Both the position numbers and the translations under genes were made by a program. DNA of 64,000 nucleotides, from NCBI GenBank assembly GCA_034336665.1, contig CM067589.1, positions 21,001 to 85,000 of the forward strand, in the 5' to 3' direction. Source of the stretch: Luscinia megarhynchos (taxonomy: Eukaryota; Chordata; Aves; Passeriformes; Turdidae). Below, piece after piece: positions 10,601 to 20,131 of this stretch. How positions within the stretch are numbered: position 1 is the first letter of the stretch; each line of letters begins with the position of its first letter. A model generated the notes under the pieces. That model was not told the DNA's origin and searched no databases. It was given only the letters and a program-made list of their open reading frames with translations.

Positions 10601-13600
10601 GCTGGAGAAAAATACTCCTTGTCCACTCCTGGCCGGAGATGGACACCCTGTGTGCAACCTCAGATGGAGAAAAATACTCCTTGTCCACTCTTGGCCAGAA
10701 AAAAAACATCCCGTGTGCACCCCCGGATGGAGATGGACACCTCACATCCACACCTGGCTGGAGATGGACACCCCGTGTGCACCCCCCGATGGAGATGGGC
10801 ACCCCGCGTCCACTCCTGGCCAGAGAAAAACACCCTGTGTGCAACCTCGGATGGAGAAAAATACTCCTTGTCCACTCCTGGCCACAGAAAAACACCCCGT
10901 GTGCACTCCCGGCTGGAGATGGACACCCCACGTCCACACCTGGCTGGAGATGGACACCCCGTGTGCACCCCCCGATGGAGAAAAATACTCCTTGTCCACT
11001 CCTGGCCACAGAAAAACACCCTGTGTGCAACCTCAGATGGAGAAAAATACTCCTTGTCCACTCCTGGCCAGAAAAAAACACCCTGTGTGCAACCCCGGAT
11101 GGAGAAAAATATTCCTTGTCCATTCCTGGCCAGAGATAACACCCCGTGTGCAACCTCGGATGGAGAAAAATACTCCTTGTCCACTCCTGGCCAGAAAAAA
11201 CACCCTGTGTGCAACCCCCGGATGGAGAAAAAATATTCCCTTGTCCATTCCTGGCCAGAGATAACATCCCGTGTGCACCCCGGATGGAGGTGGACACCCC
11301 ACGTCCACTCCTGGCTGGAGATGGACACCCCGTGTGCACCCCCCGATGGAGAAAAATACTCCTTGTCCACTCCTGGCCAGAGAAAAACACCCCGTGTGCA
11401 CCCCCGGATGGAGAAAAATACTCCTTGTCCACTCCTGGCTAGAGAAAAACCTCCCATGTGCAACCTCAGATGGAGAAAAATACTCCTTGTCCACTCCTGG
11501 CCAGAGATAACACCCCGTGTGCACCCCGGATGGAGAAAAAATACTCCTTGTCCACTCCCTGGCTAGAGAAAAACACCCTGTGTGCAACCTCAGATGGAGA
11601 AAAATACTCCTTGTCCACTCCTGGCCAGAGATAACACCCCGTGTGCACCCCGGATGGAGAAAAATACTCCTTGTCCACTCCTGGCCACAGAAAAACACCC
11701 TATGTGCAACCTCAGATGGAGAAAAATACTCCTTGTCCACTCCTGGCCAGAAAAAAACACCCTGTGTGCAACCCCGGATGGAGAAAAATATTCCTTGTCC
11801 ATTCCTGGCCAGAGATAACATCCCGTGTGCAACCTCGGATGGAGAAAAATACTCTTTATCCATTCCTGGCCAGAAAAAAAACCATCCCGTGTGCACCCCG
11901 GATAGAGAAAAATATTCCTTGTCCTCTCCTGGCCACAGAAAAACCTCCCGTGTGCAGCCCCGGCTGGACGTGCACACCCCCTGGCCGGAGAAAAACCCCG
12001 TGCCCAGTTCTTGTGCACACCCCTGAAAGCCCAGGCAGAGTTTGCCAGGTATTTTTCAGGTTCTGAGTTCTTTTTCGCAGGCTGGGACAACTCCAGTCCG
12101 AGCCTTTCCTCACTGATTGGGTAACCAAAACACGGTAAAACAAACAAGTTAAAATCTCAGCTGAATAAAAGTGATTAAATCTGTGTTCCATGCGGTTCGT
12201 CTTGTAAATTCACTGCTGAAGAATGCCAGAGCGCTATATTAATAAATATAAATATATAGAGTGCTACATTGCAGGGTCAGTCAAATATTCAGAGGGATTT
12301 TTTTTTGCAGTCACAATTCAATCACAGATGTTACCAGGGTGTCAGAAAGCTGAAGGAAATCGCATCTACTATCTTCATGAGGCAATTTTCTGAACAACAA
12401 ACATTTCAGAATAATCCACTTAAATAATAATTAAATTTTTTGTAGACCAGTCCTTCTATTTTCAGTGCTCTTTTTGGGTGTCCCGTGCTTGAGCCTGCTG
12501 AGGGGGACACGGGGGGGCTGCGGCTGTGACCGGTAGGGAAAAAAAAACCCCAAAAAACCCCAAAAACCCCCAAAACAACCCCGCCATTCCTTAATAATCT
12601 GAGATAACTTTCTGGTAAGCAGAAAGGAATTAATAAACAGAGATTAACGCTGAGAAACAGTTTTGTGCTTTAGGTGACAGGAGATGTTTTCTCCTCTTGT
12701 CCAGTGAATTACTCTCCTGTTTGAGACTTGCGAACCTATAAACACGGTTCGGGTTTTTAATGAAGCGCTTCTTTCGCTTCTCACGCTTAGCAAGCCATTG
12801 TCGCCATCACACGCGACTCTCCGCCTGTCGCGACATGCACTCACCGTCGTGCCCGGGGGGCGCGGGCTGCTGGCACTTGCCGAACATGCAGACGAGCCCC
12901 GGGGCGCAGTGCGGGTCGCGGCGGCAGTAGTGGCCCGCGGGCCGGGCGGGCAGGCACAGCCCGAAGTGCTCGTCGCAGAAGTGGCCCTGGGCGCAGGGGG
13001 ATGTCGCGCTGCACGGCGCCACCTGCGGGGGGGGGGACACGGAGCGTCAGGGGGGTCACGCCCCATCCCCCACCCGAGACACGGCAGAAATGGCGCAAAA
13101 CCGCGGCTCTGGTGTTGGAGGGATTTTGGGGGCGGATCCAGGAAAAGAAAACCCGGTGTGAGGAAGTACAGGGGGGGCGGCGCGACCCCCCACAAAAGTT
13201 CTGCTCCAGGTGAGGCTCGAACTCACAACCTCGGCATCGCTCGCGTACCGCCCTATAAGTACCGCGCGCTGACCGATTGCGCCACTGGAGCGCCCGGCGC
13301 CGCCCTGCGCCACCGCGCCCCCTGCTGGACCCGCTCCGCCGCGCCCCCCGCGCCACCGCGCCCCCTGCCGGTCCCTACCGGCCCCGCGCCCCCTGCCGGC
13401 TCCTGCGCCCCCCGCGCCCCCCGCTCCGCCGCGCCCCCTGCTGGGACCTGCCCGCCGCGCCCCCCTGCCGGCCCAGCGCCCCTGCCGGTTCTGCGCCCCC
13501 GCGCCCCCTGCGCCACTGCGCCCCCTGCCGGTTCCTACCGGCCCCGCGCCCCTGCCGGTCCTTGCTCCACCGCGCCCCCTGCCGGCCCCGCGCCCCCCGC

Positions 13601-15956
13601 GCCCCCTGCCGGTCCTGCTCCACCGCGCCCCCCGCGCCACCGCGCCCCCTGCCGGCCCCGCCGGGAGAGAGGGACACGAGGGACACGAGGGACGCCAGGC
13701 ACGCCAGGGACACGACGGACAGGAGGGACAGGAGGGACAGGAGGGACGCCAGGGACAGGAGGGACACGCAGGGACACGCGGGACACGAGGGATACGAGGG
13801 ACGCCAGGGACGCCAGGGACACGACGGACAGGAGGGACAGGAGGGACAGGAGGGACTCCAGGGACAGGAGGGACAGGAGGGACAGGAGGGACACGAGGGA
13901 CCGGTCCTGGCTGGAGATGGACACCCCGTGTCCACCCACGGATGGACAGGGACACCCCGTGTGCACCCATCGCCCTCTGCACGGCCCCCGCCGGGACACG
14001 AGGGACACGAGGGACACGAGAGATGTGAGGGACAGCAGGGATCGGTCCTGGATGGAGATGGACACCCCGTGTGCACCCCTGGCCGGACAGGGACATCTCG
14101 TGTCCGCCCCTGGCCGCACACGGACCGTGTCCGCCCCCCCCGGAACATTTTGGGGTCACCGCGGGTTACGCCGCCCCTCTGCACCCCCAGCTGTCAGTGC
14201 TGGCTCCGAACTCCCCTTCTGCCCCTGCGCACACTTTGCCAATTCTGAGCCCGCCCCGGTTCCGAACCATGCTCGTACCCCCCTCCGACCCCTGTGCCCA
14301 CCCTGTAAATCCTGCCCCACTCACCCCTCTGCCCACCCTGTGCCCACCCTGGTTCTAAATCCTGCCCCACTCACCCCCTGTGCCCACCCCTGGCTGTAAA
14401 TTCTGTGCCCCACTCACCCCTGTGCCCACCTTTAAATCCTGCCCCACACACCCTGAGCCCACCCAGGCTCTAAATCCTGCAAACTGTGCCCACCCTGTGG
14501 CCATCCCGGTTCTAAATTCTGCCCCACACATCCCTGTGCCCACCCTGGTTCTAAATCCTGCAAACCCAGCTCTGTGCCCACCCTGAGCCCGTCCCGGTTC
14601 TAAATCCTGCAAACCCAGCTCTGTGCCCACCCCGAGCCGACCCTGGTTCTAAATCCGCCCCACTCACCCCTCTGCCCACCCTGGCTGTAACTCCGGCCCC
14701 ACAGATCCCTGTGCCCACCCCTGAGCCCACCCACGCTGCAAACCCAGCTCTGTGCCCACCCCTGTGCCCACGCTTGGTTCTAAATCCTGCAAACCCAGCT
14801 CTGTGCCCACCCTGAGCCCATCCTGCTTCTAAATCCTGCAAACCCAGCTCTGTGCTCACCCTGAGCCCACCCAGGCTACAAACCCAGTTCTGTGCCCACC
14901 CTGTGCCCACCCCCGTTCTAAATCCTGCAAATCCAGCTCTGTGCCCACCCTGAGCCCATCCTGAGCCCACCCTGAGCCCATCCTGGCTGTAAATCCTGCC
15001 CCACACATCCCTGTGCCCACCCTGGCTGTAAACTTCTGGCCCCATCCGCTCCTGTGCCCACCCCTGTGCCCGTCCCGGTTCTAAATCCTGCCCCACTCAC
15101 CCCTCTGCCCACCCTGGCTGTAAATCCTGCCCCACAGATCCCTGTGCCCACCCTGAGCCCACCCAGGCTGCAAACCCAGCTCTGTGCCCACCCTGAGCCC
15201 ACCCCTGGCTGTAAATTCTGTCCCCACCGGTTCCTGTGCCCACCCTGGCTCTAAATCCTGCAAACCCAGCTCTGTGCCCGTCCTGGTTCTAAATCCTGCA
15301 AACCCAGCTCTGTGCCCGTCCTGGTTCTAAATCCTGCAAACCCAGCTCTGTGCCCACCCCAGCCCACCCTGGTCAGAATTCTGCAAACCCAGCTCTGTGC
15401 CCACCCTGTGCCCGGGCCCCGGTTCTAAATCCTGCAAACCCAGCTCTGAGCCCGTCCCGTTCTAAATCCTGCAAACCCAGCTCTGAGCTCCACCCTGAGC
15501 CCGTCCCGTTCTAAATCCTGCAAACCCAGCTCTGAGCCCACCCTGAGCCCACCCTGGCTGTAAATTCTGCCCCCACCGGTTCCTGTGCCCACCCCTGTGC
15601 CCACCCTGGCTCTAAATCCTGCAAACCCAGCCCTGAGCTCCGTCCCGGTTCTAAATGCTGCAAACCCAGCTCTGTGCCCACCCTGGCTCTAAATCCTGCA
15701 AACCCAGCCCTGTGCCCGTCCCGGTTCTAAATCCAGCAAACCCAGCTCTGTGCCCACCCCCCCATTCTCCCACCCTCTCTCCCCATCTCCCCCCAGCCCC
15801 ACTCCTCACCTGCTCCAGCCGCTCCGCGGGGCTCCTGCCCAGCGCGGCCGCGTCGGGCGGCTGCTGCGGCAGGGAGAACATCCATGCCCAGAGGTGCGCG
15901 GCGGCGGGCGGCAGCAGCCCGGCGAGCAGGCAGAGCGCGGCCGCGGCGCTCACCAT
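7564..15956 (-). CDS. Secreted Dickkopf-family (DKK3-like) protein, four coding exons
   Basis: Exons in transcript order are 15956-15810, 13022-12845, 9466-9271 and 7618-7564, all with AG/GT borders and matching phases, giving 191 residues. Residues 1-20 are a signal peptide (MVSAAAALCLLAGLLPPAAA). Residues 50-109 form an N-terminal Dickkopf cysteine domain with 8 cysteines (family norm 10). A linker of only about 10 residues follows, then a colipase-like C-terminal domain with all 10 cysteines (CQRDEQCGAGFCCA ... CHVPPGG ... CPCQAGLVC ... EWRC). The short linker and the CHxP spacing are most like DKK3, but the long DKK3 N-terminal region is missing. Dickkopf proteins act outside the cell on Wnt signalling (DKK1/2/4) or less clearly (DKK3); the function here is unknown. 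The gene converges on CACNB1. An orthologue search is needed to name it. Confidence 0.85.
7790..8470. mobile_element. LTR-like remnants in DKK3-like intron 3
   Basis: Two segments look like LTR R/U5 ends in opposite directions: + strand with AATAAAGCTGC at about 7905, and - strand with CAATAAAGTTATC near 8220 preceded by an AT-rich U3-like stretch to 8470. No internal genes. A repeat-library search would settle it. Confidence 0.35.
8575..8860 (+). repeat. 31/62-bp minisatellite in DKK3-like intron 3
   Basis: Units of TGGTGCTGCCCAGGACTGTC alternating with a GCACTG/TGATTGTTC version. Confidence 0.92.
9271..9466 (-). CDS. DKK3-like exon 3 (colipase-like domain)
   Basis: The exon completes the split Gly codon and reads GARCQRDEQCGAGFCCARQH, with CHVPPGGLAFSINQVCPCQA after it, ending AVPAR plus GA at a strong gtgagt donor. 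Reading on instead of splicing gives an immediate stop, so this boundary decides whether the last cysteine is included. Confidence 0.88.
9525..12010 (+). repeat. 2.5 kb minisatellite, about 62-bp unit, DKK3-like intron 2
   Basis: About 40 copies. Each has CCCCGTGTGCACCCC, GGATGGAGA, then either AAAATACTCCTTGTCCACTC or TGGACACCCCACGTCCAC, and CTGGCCAGA or CTGGCTGGA. Two subtypes are interspersed. The long frames on both strands are artefacts. Confidence 0.97.
12020..12640 (-). other. DKK3-like intron 2, unique AT-rich part
   Basis: No exon. It includes a 45-bp copy (about 12473-12515) of sequence found just after the CACNB1 poly(A) signal (about 7369-7412), and an A/C-rich run at 12541-12580. 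Confidence 0.5.
12845..13022 (-). CDS. DKK3-like exon 2 (N-terminal cysteine domain)
   Basis: After a ccccgcag acceptor the exon reads VAPCSATSPCAQGHFCDEHF and continues through GLCLPARPAGHYC to CMFGKCQQPAPPGHD, ending one base into a Gly codon at gtgagt. Relative to DKK3 two cysteine positions are replaced (C to A in LPARP, and the second C of the CC pair is A in HCAPG). Confidence 0.88.
13194..13197 (-). terminator. Pol III terminator of tRNA-Ile
   Basis: TTTT on the - strand, 5 bases past the tRNA 3' end. Confidence 0.7.
13202..13291 (-). tRNA. tRNA-Ile (TAT anticodon) with a 16-nt intron
   Basis: The - strand starts GCTCCAGTGGCGCAATCGG and ends with CTGGAGC plus discriminator A. The 7-bp acceptor stem is perfect, the T arm is GTGAG-TTCGAGC-CTCAC, and the D arm is normal. 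The anticodon stem CGGTA/TGCCG encloses loop CTTATA...A with anticodon TAT; about 16 nt between positions 37 and 38 is the intron, leaving a 74-nt mature tRNA. It sits inside DKK-like intron 1 on the same strand and looks intact. Confidence 0.95.
13300..13670 (+). repeat. C-rich repeat CGCGCCCCCTGCCGG
   Basis: Irregular 15-40-bp units with GCGCCCCCTGC core in DKK3-like intron 1, beside the tRNA-Ile. Confidence 0.85.
13670..13905 (+). repeat. GGGACACGA / GGGACAGGA minisatellite
   Basis: 9-bp units, purine-rich on the + strand. Confidence 0.9.
13905..14130 (+). repeat. Small outlying copies of the 62-bp repeat family
   Basis: Three or four units with CTGGAGATGGACACCCCGTG and GTGCACCC motifs, the same family as in intron 2 but in intron 1. 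Confidence 0.8.
14240..15770 (+). repeat. Minisatellite TTCTAAATCCTGCAAACCC / TGTGCCCACCCTG
   Basis: About 40-60-bp composite units in DKK3-like intron 1, reaching to 40 bases from exon 1. Confidence 0.93.
15810..15956 (-). CDS. DKK3-like exon 1 (signal peptide)
   Basis: ATG at 15956 starts 49 codons: a hydrophobic signal peptide followed by HLWAWMFSLPQQPPDAAALG and RSPAERLEQ. The exon ends at CAG|gtgagg in phase 0. The start is chosen because it directly precedes the signal peptide and a GC-rich promoter lies just upstream. Confidence 0.85.
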
Positions 15957-16160
15957 GGCGGGGCCGCTGCTGGAGCCCGCCCGGCCCGCGGGGTTTAAGT
16001 AGCCGCGGGCCGCCCGCGCCCCCCGCCGCTAAAAGTGTTTGCCCGGCTAATGGGGCGCGGGGAGGCGGCCGGGGCTTAAGGGATTTCCATAATTGCCAGC
16101 CTTCCCCTCGGGGGGGGCAGCGGCCCCGAGCAAACAGCCCCCCCCGGGGCGGTCTGGCTG
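15957..16160 (-). promoter_or_regulatory. Putative DKK3-like promoter (CpG-rich)
   Basis: A non-repetitive GC-rich stretch lies directly upstream of the start codon. It contains a TATA-like CTACTTAAACCC on the - strand (16002-15991), about 35-45 bases before the ATG, and an AT-rich motif block at 16078-16102. The transcription start is inferred, not seen. Confidence 0.45.
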
Positions 16161-16189
16161 CGGCGCCAGCCCCGCGTCCCCCCCACAGC

Positions 16190-17285
16190 TCCGAGTGGTG
16201 GTTTTGGGGGAAGTTTGGGGTGTCCTGGGTCCTCTCAGAGAGCGAAATTATGATTTTGGGTGAAGTTTGGGGTGTCCCGTGTCCTCTCAGAGAGCGAAAT
16301 TATGATTTTGGGTGAAGTTTGGGGTGTCCTGTGTCCCCCCATAACTCGGGATGTTGATTTTGGGTGATGTTAGGGCGTCCTGTATCCCCCCAGAGTTCGA
16401 AATTATGATTTTGGGTGAAGTTTGGGGTGTCCTGTGTCCCCCCAGAGCTCGGGATGTTGATTTTGGGTGAAGTTTGGATGTCCCGCGTCCCCTCAGAGAG
16501 CGAAATTATGATTTTGGGTGAAGTTTGGGGTGTCCAGTGTCCCCCCATAACTCGGAATTATGATTTTGGGTGAAATTCGGGGTTCCCTGTGTCCTCCCAT
16601 AACTCAGGGGGCTGTGGGTGCACTTTGGGGTGTCCTGTGTCCCCCCCAGAGCTCCGAGTGGTGATTTTGGGTGAAGTTTGGGGTGTCCTGTGTCCCCACA
16701 GAGCTCGGAGTGATTTTGCGGTGTCCTGTGTCCCCCCATAACTCGGAATTATGATTTTGGGTGAAATTCGGGGTTCCCTGTGTCCCCCCATAGCTCAGGG
16801 GGCTGTGGGTACATTTTGGGGTGTCCTGGGTCCCCCCCCCACAGCGCGGAATTATGATTTTGAGTGAAGTTTGGGGTGTCCTGTGTCCCCCCATAACTCG
16901 GGATGTTGATTTTGGGTGAAATTTGGGTATCCTGTGTCCCCCCAGAGCTCGGAGTGGTGGTTTGGGTGAAGTTTGGGGTGTCCTGGGTCCCCCCACAGCT
17001 GCGAATTATGATTTTGGGTGAAGTTTGGGTGTCCTGTGTCCCCCCAGAGCTCAGGGGGGCTGTGGGTGCACTTTGGGTGTCCTGTGTCCCCCCATAACTC
17101 GGGATGTTGATTTTGGGTGAAGTTTGGGGTGTCTTGTTTCCCCCCGCAGCTCGGAATTATGATTTTGGGTGATGTTTGGGGTGTCCGGTGTCCCCCCAGA
17201 GCTCGAAATGGTGATTTTGGGTGAAATTCGGGGTTCCCTGTGTCCCCCCATAGCTCAGGGGGCTGTGGGTACATTTTGGGGTGTC
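16190..17285 (+). repeat. About 52-bp minisatellite TTTTGGGTGAAGTTTGGGGT
   Basis: About 20 copies, each followed by GTCCTGTGTCCCCCCA and a variable GAGCTCGGAATTATGA part. Intergenic. Confidence 0.95.
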
Positions 17286-17935
17286 CCGTGTCCGTGTGTC
17301 CCCGTGTGTCCCCGTGTCTGTGTGTCCCGTGTCCGTGTGTCCCCCCCGTGCCCCCCTGTCCGTGTGTCCCCGTGGTCTGTGTGTCCCCATGTCCCCGGGT
17401 GTCTGTGTGTCCCCCATGTCCCCGTGTCCGTGTGTCCCCTGTGTCCGTGTGTTCCCCCTGTGTCCCCCCTGTGTCCGTGTGTCCCCCCCGCGTCCCCGCC
17501 GTGTCCCCGTCCCAGCCGGGTGACAGGATTGGCACCCCCCGCGCTAATGGGGTGCCAGCCCTTATCGCCCGGGGCTTATCTCGGGACACGGCCCCCCGGG
17601 GGGACAGCGCCACCTCCGCGTCCCGAGGGGGACAGCGTCACCTCCGTGTCCCCAATCGGGTCCCCAGACAGCGTCACCTCCGTGTCCCCAGCGGGTCCCC
17701 AAGACATTGTCACCTCCGTGTCCCCAGCGGGTCCCGCAGTGTCACCTCCGTGTCCCCAAGCGGGTCCCGCAGTGTCACCTCCGTGTCCCCAAGCGGAGCC
17801 CGCAGACACTGTCACCGGCATGTCCCCAAACGGGTCCCGCAGTGTCACCTCCGTGTCCCTTAGAGGATCCCCCAGTGTCACCTCCGTGTCCCGAGGGGGT
17901 CCCCCAGTGTCACTTCCGTGTCCCCAAGTCCCCCA
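17285..17935 (+). repeat. GTGTCCGTGTGTCCCC repeat, then 35-bp GTCACCTCCGTGTCCCC repeat
   Basis: Two adjoining minisatellites with a short unique stretch at about 17515-17620. Confidence 0.9.
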
Positions 17936-17984
17936 GGCCTCCGCAGTCACCCCGGGTCCCTCCAGGCCGGGATCCTCCCCGCGG

Positions 17985-18370
17985 GGTTTGGGGTTTGGGG
18001 TTTGGGGTTTGGGGGCTGCGGCATCCCCCGGGGGCGATGTCCCCACGGGAGCTGGGGCGCACTGGGGCGCACTGGGATGTACTGGGATGCACTGAGGTGC
18101 ACTGGGATGCACTGGGGCGCACTGGGGCGCACTGGGATGTACTGGGATGCACTGAGGTGCACTGGGATGCACTGAGGTGCACTGGGATGTACTGGGGTGC
18201 ACTGGGATGCAGTGGGGCGCTCTGGGGCGCACTGGAGTTTACTGGGATGCACTGGGATGCACTGGGATGCACTGGAGTTTACTGAGGCGCTCTGGGGTGC
18301 ACAGGAGTGCTCTGGGGCGCACTGGGATGCACTGGGGCGCACTGGGGCGCACTGGGGTTCACTGGGGCGC
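17985..18370 (+). repeat. (GGGGTTT)n then 10-bp ACTGGGATGC minisatellite
   Basis: Four to five GGGGTTT heptamers at 17987-18022, then about 30 copies of ACTGGGATGC/ACTGGGGCGC. Confidence 0.93.
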
Positions 18371-18669
18371 TCTGGGGCTCTGCAGGGATTTGGGGATCCC
18401 CCCTCCAGGATTTCCCCCGTTCCCGCCGCGCCCGTGCCTCAGTTTCCCGGGCTGGGGTTGAGGGGTGACGCGGGGATTGACGGGGTGACCCCAAATTTCC
18501 CTCCCTCGGTCCCGGCCCAGGAGGGGCCGCCGGGCCCGGCCCGTGTTTGCCCCGCGGCTTTGGGAGCAAATATTGACCTGCCGTGGGGTCCGGGCCGCTG
18601 TCCCCATCCCCCCGCCCCCCAAAACCCCGCTCCGGCAGTCTGGGGGCTACTGCACCCTGACCCAGTGGG

Positions 18670-19065
18670 GGGTTTGGGGGTTTGGGGGTTTGGGGGTTTG
18701 GGGTGCCGGGTCCCCCCGGGTCACTCGGGGGGAGGGAGGGGAGCTGGGGGAGGGCACTGCGGGGGGGTGAGTGTGGGGGGGTCCGTGGGTGTGGGGGGTG
18801 TCCCTGGGGGTGTCTGTGGGCGTGGGGGTGTCCCAGGGGTGTCTGTGGGTGTGGGGGTGTCCCTGGGGGGTGTCCGTGGGTGTGGGGGTGTCCCTAGGGG
18901 TGGGTCAGTGGGTGTGGGGGTGTCCTGGGTGTGGGGCGGTCCGTGGGTGGGGGGTGTCCCAAGGATGTCCGTGTTTTGGGGTGTCCGTGGCTGGGGGTGT
19001 CCAGGGATTGAGGGGTTCCAGTGTTTTTGGGGTGTCCGTGGGTGGGGGTGTCCCTGTCCCAAGGG
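18670..19065 (+). repeat. G-rich repeat GTGGGTGTGGGGGTGTCCC
   Basis: G-runs on the + strand, following a (GGGGGTTT)n run at about 18668-18700. Confidence 0.9.
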
Positions 19066-19069
19066 GTGT

Positions 19070-19985
19070 CCCCATCCCGTGTCCCCATTCTCGTGTCCCC
19101 ATTCCGAATCCCTGTCCCGCCGTCCCGCCCGCTGTCCCCATCCCATGTCCCCATCCCGAATTTCCATTCCGTGTCCCCCATCCCGTGTCCCCGTTCCCAT
19201 CCCCGTGTCCCCATCCCTGTCCCCATCCCTCTGTCCCCATCCCTCTGTCCCCATCCCGTGTCCCCATCCCGTGTCCCCATCTCATGTCCCCATCCCCGTG
19301 TCCCCATCCCGCGTCCCCATCCCATGTCCCCATCCCGTGTCCCCATCCCTCTGTCCCCATCCCGGAATCTCCATTCCCGTGTCCCCATTCCCGTGTCCCC
19401 ATTCCCATGTCCCCATCCCGTGTCCCCATCCCCGTGTCCCCATCCCCATGTCCCCATCCCTCTGTCCCCATTCCCTGTCCCCATCCCTGTGTCCCCATCC
19501 CGTGTCCCCATCCCGTGTCCCCATTCCCTGTCCCCATCCCGAATCTCCCATTCCCGTGTCCCCATCCCGTGTCCCCATTCCCATGTCCCCATCCCTCTGT
19601 CCCCATCCCGTGTCCCCATCCAGTGTCCGCATCCCATGTCCCCATCCCGTGTCCCCATTCCCTGTCCCCATCCCGGAATCTCCATTCCCGTGTCCCCATC
19701 CCGTGTCCCCATTCCCTGTCCCCATCCCGGAATCTCCATTCCCGGTGTCCCCACTCCCATGTCCCCATCCCGTGTCCCCATCCCTCGTCCCCATTCCGTG
19801 TCCCCATCCCTCTGTCCCCATCCCGTGTCCCCATCCCGGAATCTCCATCCCGTGTCCCGATCCCTCTGTCCCCATCCCGTGTCCTCATCCCGGAATCCCC
19901 ATCCTGAAATTCCCATCCCGGAATTCCCATCCCCTGTCCCCATTCCCGTGTCCCCGATCCCTCCGTCCCCATCCCCGTGTCCCCA
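19070..19985 (+). repeat. 14-bp minisatellite CATCCCGTGTCCCC
   Basis: About 65 copies ending 70 bases before the tRNA-Cys; C-rich on the + strand, opposite to the block before it. Confidence 0.95.
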
Positions 19986-20053
19986 TCCCGCCGTCCCGCC
20001 GCGGTCCCCGGCGGTGCCGGTGCTATGGCGGGCGGCGGGCAGCGCTCCGCAGC

Positions 20054-20125
20054 GGGGGTATAGCTCAGTGGTAGAGCATTTGACTGCAGATCAAGAGGTC
20101 CCCGGTTCAAATCCGGGTGCCCCCT
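20054..20125 (+). tRNA. tRNA-Cys (GCA anticodon)
   Basis: 72 nt from GGGGGTATAGCTCAGTGG to TGCCCCCT. The acceptor stem is GGGGGTA/TGCCCCC with one G-T wobble, the loop CTGCAGA holds anticodon GCA, and the T arm is CCCGG-TTCAAAT-CCGGG. A and B boxes are intact. As I recall, human 17q12 also carries a tRNA-Cys cluster near PLXDC1, so position and identity both fit. Confidence 0.97.
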
Positions 20126-20127
20126 TG

Positions 20128-20131
20128 TTTT
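20128..20131 (+). terminator. Pol III terminator of tRNA-Cys
   Basis: TTTT 3 bases after the tRNA, with a longer T run at about 20138-20143 as back-up. Confidence 0.75.

Noticed and set aside
9525..12010. CRISPR-like regular repeats
   Set aside because: No unique spacers of constant length, no cas genes, and the context is a vertebrate intron.
9007..12150. Long open frames on both strands (up to 741 codons)
   Set aside because: Produced by the 62-bp repeat unit lacking stops; no signal peptide, domain or splice logic, and both strands are equally open.
16190..20000. ARL5C, expected near CACNB1 and PLXDC1 in mammals
   Set aside because: No GTPase motif (for example GLDxAGKT or NKxD) could be read in this interval; it holds only repeats and the tRNA.
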